In this document: positions 60,004 through 64,000 of the stretch, in pieces
Layout of the letters: every line of letters starts with the position of its first letter
Position numbering within the stretch: position 1 is the first letter of the stretch
DNA from: Rugalucina vietnamica
Taxonomy: Eukaryota; Mollusca; Bivalvia; Lucinida; Lucinidae
DNA length: 64,000 nucleotides
Assembly: GCA_964017185.1 (NCBI GenBank)
Contig: OZ024878.1
Location: 14,765,351 to 14,829,350, forward strand
Direction: 5' to 3'
Program-made: the position numbers and the translations under genes
Notes under the pieces: generated by a model
Seen by the model: the letters and a program-made list of their open reading frames with translations, nothing else
The model's database searches: none
Told to the model about the DNA's origin: nothing

Positions 60004-60756
60004 TTACAGCCCCCTCCCCAATAATAAAAATCAAATGGTCGTTTCCTTACGCAGGTGATTCTTTGTGCAGTCGATCTGCATCGCGAACAAAACATGCTGT
60101 CTGGATTTCTAGTCTAGTTGACATACTCCTGTTAGATATCTCTGTTTACGCAACATTAAAGCTGTGTTTGAAATTCAATGTTAATCAAACAGGTGAAAGT
60201 TAAACTCATAAAACATCAACAACAAAACAAACAAACAAACAAACAAACAAAAATGAAAATAACCAATGCACAGCCCATGATTACCAGCTCTTAACTGCAA
60301 AAATCTGGAACCAGTTACGCCATTATCGACTTAGAACATGTATTTGTTTTCGATTGACGCCAATATCCAGAACGTAAGTTATACGTCGTATACATGTACA
60401 CAGTTTTTTTTTTGACACTTTTTCTATCTGAAATGGTAAACTGTGTGTAAGTCTTGTTCTATAAAGAAGTAATGAAGCTACAAACTCAAAATCATAACGC
60501 AATAGCGCCAGAGAGTGTCCTGTTTAAAAATTATCGCAAGTGATTCGGAACTGGATAAATGATTCGGAACTGGATAAATTAGTGGTCTGCTTCATAGCCA
60601 TCGTGTGGCCCACAGAATATTCACAATTAATCAGACTAAAGTTCATTATTTAGAAGAAGGATTATACTTTCTAATGGTAAGGTCGAAACCTAGTTTGCTG
60701 TGAGCAATTATCTGGAAACCACTTCGAAAAACCAGAGGACCAATGGTCCTGTAAAC

Positions 60757-62396
60757 GCTCACCTGAGATCTGCTTCATATCCAATAAACATATTTGAATA
60801 TTATGGTATTTAACCGATGAAGCCCTTGGGCCATTTTCCTGTTTCAGAATAATCAATATTCTGTCCATTTGCCAATTTCCTGCTGATTTTCCCCTTCAAA
60901 TAACATTTTAAAAGCAGATGAGCCCCTGGGGTCCATTTTTTCAGAATCATTAAAATTCAGTCCTACTGCCTATTTCCTGCAAGACTTTCACTTAAAATGA
61001 CATTTTAAAAGTTTTCCCCATTCAAATGCATTGACAACCTATGTTGACCTTGCCATAAAATAGGTCAAGGTCACCACAGGGTCATGATTTATATACACAT
61101 TGTAGTACTTGAGTCAACCATACTTCATGCAAAGTTTCGTTGAAATCGGTTCACCGGTTCTGGAGAAGAAGATACTTTAAGGGTTTTTACCATATATGGG
61201 CATGGCGGCCATCTTGGTCATGTGACCTGGATTACTTATATACACATTAGTTCCCACTTCCTACAGGTGCTTCATATAAAATTTGGCTTTGATTGGCCAA
61301 GTGGTTTCAGAGAAAAAAATCTTTGAAAAGTGTGTATGGACGACAGACCGGCCAAGGTCAAGAGATGACCTTGACCTAAATTAATCATATACCTTCATCT
61401 TATCCATTAATTGTTTGCATCTACCACTTTTCAGATCCCAGGCTGCAATAGTTTTCAAAAAATAGCTAATTTCCACTTTTCCCATTATAAGTCTATGGAA
61501 ACTTAAAGTTACCATAGCAACCAGAGTTCTTATCCGACTGGAATAAAAAACACAAATTATGTAGAGGCTACTGTCAGGAACATGTATACAAAGTACAGGA
61601 TTCATCCACTTGACAGTTTCTGAGGAGAAGATTTTTGAATGTTTTTTTTTTCAAAATTTTGCCCTTTATGGGGCCCCAGCAACCAATCAAAATAAAGGAT
61701 TAGGAAAAAACTCGCAAGAAACGTCAAACACTACTCAATAAACATTTCTGCAAAAACAAAATTCAAATGTCTGCAATTTTAGCGGAAAAATAGCCGATTT
61801 CCACTTTTCCCATTATAAGTCTATGGAAACTTTAAGTTGCCATAGCAACCAGAGTTCTTATCCGCCTGGAATAAAAAACACAAATTATGTAGAGGCCACT
61901 GTCAGGAACATGTATACAAAGTACAGGCTTCATCCCCTTGACAGTTTCTGAGAAGAAGATTTTTGAATGTTTTTCGAAATTTTGCCCTATATGGGGCCCC
62001 TGCAACCAATCAAAATGAAGGATTAGGACAAAAGTCACATGAAACGTAGAGGACTACTCAATAAACATTTCTGCAAAAACAAAATTCAAATATCTCCAAC
62101 AAGACAGCAAAAACTGGCAATTTTCACTTTTTTCCATTATAAGTCTATGGGAAGCATAATTTGCCATAGCAACCAGAGTCCTTATCCGATCAAAACAAAA
62201 AACACAATTATTCTTTCCCGCTACCTGTAGATGGTGTTTGTGTAATATGAGAACTATCGGCCCAGCGGTTTTAGAGAAGAAGATCTTTGAAATTGTGGAC
62301 GACGGACGGACGGACGACGGACGGACGGACGACGGACGGACGCCGGAGCATGGGTATACTATAAGCTCACCTATGAGCCTTCGGCTCAGGTGAGCT
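60757..62396 (+). mobile_element. HINE/pearl-like element 3
   Basis: The left GCTCACCTGAG (60757-60767) is inverted as CTCAGGTGAGC at the right end, which folds with AGCTCACCTATGAGCCTTCG. A (GGAC)n-type microsatellite lies at 62298-62343. The core has about 2.5 tandem units of some 330 bp, marked by CATTATAAGTCTATGGAAAC near 61483 and 61813 and a diverged third near 62140. It belongs to the same end family as element 2. It is non-coding. Confidence 0.75.
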
Positions 62397-62697
62397 AAAA
62401 AGTGACCCGGAACTGGATAATTTACTGTACAAGCACTGTGAGCATTCGTTGTGCCACCGTGGTCAATCCTCATTGACCGTACTACGCGTTGCCGTCATGA
62501 ATCGTCATTGATTCGTAGCGACACCTTACAGACACCGTACTAATTTCGTAGACATTCTTACTGGAATCGTAGTGACACTGAATATATTTTCTCTTTTCGC
62601 CACGATTCATCCCGATCAATCCCGATTTTTCTGACAATGAGAAATCGGGGTGAATCGTGGTGAAAATCGTAGAGAAAATCGTGAATGTGTAAACGGG

Positions 62698-63474
62698 TAG
62701 AACCTATCGTGTCTATTAAAGTGTCAGTAAATTTTCAATTAATTTTTTCAATTTTGATAATTTTTTATATGTTCTAGTGCTTCGTTTGCCGAACAAGGAT
62801 CTGTCGAAAACTTCCCAAATGCATTACAGATAAACCAATTAAAGACTAATTAAAATTTGACTTAAATGAGTGACAGTGATAAATATATATTTTTGCCCGC
62901 CTTCACACTCGAATTTTATGCGCAAAGTTTTGGAATTCCGGAAGTAAATAGAAACACGTGCTAAACTCTATTTACGACCAAACATAATTACATATACTTA
63001 TGATTTACTGTAAAATAAAAAATATTGAAAGTATGATCGCGTGCATTGACAAATCTTGTTCATGACTACTTGTCCCATCATTGAAAGGCAATAGTGTGTG
63101 CCCTAAACAAAGTGGTATTTTGTCATACAAAATCGATTTTATTTACGGAGAGGCTACATAGGGGGAAATTAAGACAGATAACAGCGCAGACTGTCCTATA
63201 CATGAAAGACCGTTCAAGAACCGCGTTCTGTAACAATTCTGCATTCTCTATAATGCATTACCCGAACGTTGGCACATTCATTTTTATGCCAACATCATAG
63301 CCACAACGTCATATGTCCTCCCTAAAATAACGTTGTGTTTTGTGGTCAGCCTTCATATGGGTTGACGTTGCAATGAAATCGGAGAAAACTTACGTTTACC
63401 GCCAAAATTCACAATGCCCGGATTACTGAAAACGAGAATAAAGTGGTCTGTGGAGTATGAGCCATGTCGACCCG
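62698..63474. other. Intergenic, nothing recognised
   Basis: No inverted or tandem repeat, SINE box or coding frame with splice sites was found. Confidence 0.4.
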
Positions 63475-64000
63475 GGAACAACCTAAGTTAAAGAGTATAC
63501 GTAGCTCGCATTCTTCGATACACTCGTACAACTGGCAGCATGAGGTGCTACAATTTTTACGAGTACGTACCATAACGCAGCAGTTCCGATACGCCGTGCA
63601 TACGCCAATATCATGTATAAAGAATGCAACGCAGCAGGTGCTCCTAATACGCCACGTAAACGTAACGATTAATAGCTTTGTCACATATTCACGTATCTGC
63701 GGCGTATCGCTCGCGTATCTACGATAATGTCGATACGCCGAGGTCTGAGCTTCAAGCGACGTATGTAGGTCACGTACGTTTGACGTTCCTACTACGTTCC
63801 CGTGGCGTATCAGTGACGTATCTGTATTCGTATTGAATTTCACTTTCGTATGTACGGCGTATCCAGGCGCATGTGCTACGTACGTGTTACGTATGTATGG
63901 CGTATGAAGTGTACGCGTGACGTATCTACGGCGTATGTACTACGTTCTATTCTTATCTGCGGCGTATCTGTTCTGTACCATTTGCTTTTTTTAAAATCTA
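63475..64000. mobile_element. Start of an ACGTATC-word element, cut by the window end
   Basis: From about 63500 nearly every 10-20 bases contain a variant of CGTATCTACGGCGTATG, TACGTACG or GATACGCC, with an orientation change near 63680. The style equals that of the CACGATTCG elements at 57.8-62.7 kb but the word differs. The right end is outside the window. Confidence 0.5.

Larger units (their letters stand above)
58951..62427. mobile_element. TA-flanked inverted-repeat insertion of 3.5 kb
   Basis: The left end CAGTAATTTATCCGGTTTCG and the inverse of the right end CAGTAAATTATCCAGTTCCG are close matches; TA flanks both (58949-58950 and 62428-62429). The host element reads ACCGTACAAGC in its intact copy, so the TA is duplicated. 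Direct repeats of TTATCC(A/G)GTT(T/C)CGAATC at the left and GATTCGGAACTGGATAAAT twice at 60540-60580 suggest an inner end of an earlier, shorter element. No transposase is seen. A SINE and HINE-like element 3 lie inside. Confidence 0.6.
58523..62697. mobile_element. Second CACGATTCG-word element, split by later insertions
   Basis: It begins GCCTGTTTACCCATTCACGA and ends TCGTGAATGTGTAAACGGG. The left part (to 58950) and right part (from 62430) match the first copy in inverse orientation when the intervening 3.5 kb is removed. It lies tail to tail with the first copy. Confidence 0.7.

Overview
The window is animal genomic DNA. The coding regions are split by GT-AG introns, there is a GnT-IV glycosyltransferase exon, and the non-coding DNA is AT-rich and packed with short inverted-repeat elements, tRNA-derived SINEs and tandem-core elements that end in an ACGG/ACGA microsatellite plus a hairpin. 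The last type resembles the pearl/HINE elements described in bivalves, so a marine bivalve is my inference. No species can be named from the sequence.

Layout. 1-2.3 kb (+): terminal exon of a MGAT4-family N-glycan branching enzyme. 2.4-12 kb: repeats only, including a HINE-like element, several MITE families, SINE pieces and a 1.14-kb TA-flanked element nested in a MITE. 12.07-26.02 kb (-): one uninterrupted reading frame of 4,649 codons. It encodes a giant, mostly disordered, Lys/Glu/Ser-rich, probably nuclear protein with one C2HC finger, a run of PILK-like motifs ending in SVLK...RRISF (protein phosphatase 1 docking-like), and an alternating acid/base repeat tail. 26.2-36.4 kb (-): five phase-compatible exons of a zinc-finger gene whose introns are full of MITEs and large palindromes. 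Exon 2 can splice in frame either to exon 3, giving a 416-residue protein, or directly to the giant exon. One gene with alternative 3' ends is therefore plausible.

36.6-46 kb: repeat-rich DNA, a 4.2-kb segment bounded by inverted ~72-bp arms, a 2.6-kb element with ~240-bp terminal inverted repeats carrying CTGTC...GACAG palindromes, and a broken LINE. 46.03-56.46 kb: a degenerate CCCTAA (telomere-like) array split by a 9.5-kb Ty3/gypsy-type LTR retrotransposon on the minus strand. It has 972-bp LTRs that look identical, an ACTC target duplication, a tRNA-His-like primer site, gag, protease, RT/RNase H and integrase, plus an extra zinc-finger ORF in the env position preceded by a splice acceptor. 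Its pol is broken in two places and the integrase lacks a catalytic Asp. 56.5-64 kb: more MITEs, two long elements built from degenerate CACGATTCG-type words, a TA-flanked element, a third HINE-like element, and the start of an ACGTATC-word element cut by the window edge.

Working relations. The zinc-finger exons and the giant exon probably form one nuclear regulatory locus. The MGAT4 exon belongs to a separate Golgi glycosylation gene. Everything else is mobile or repeat DNA.
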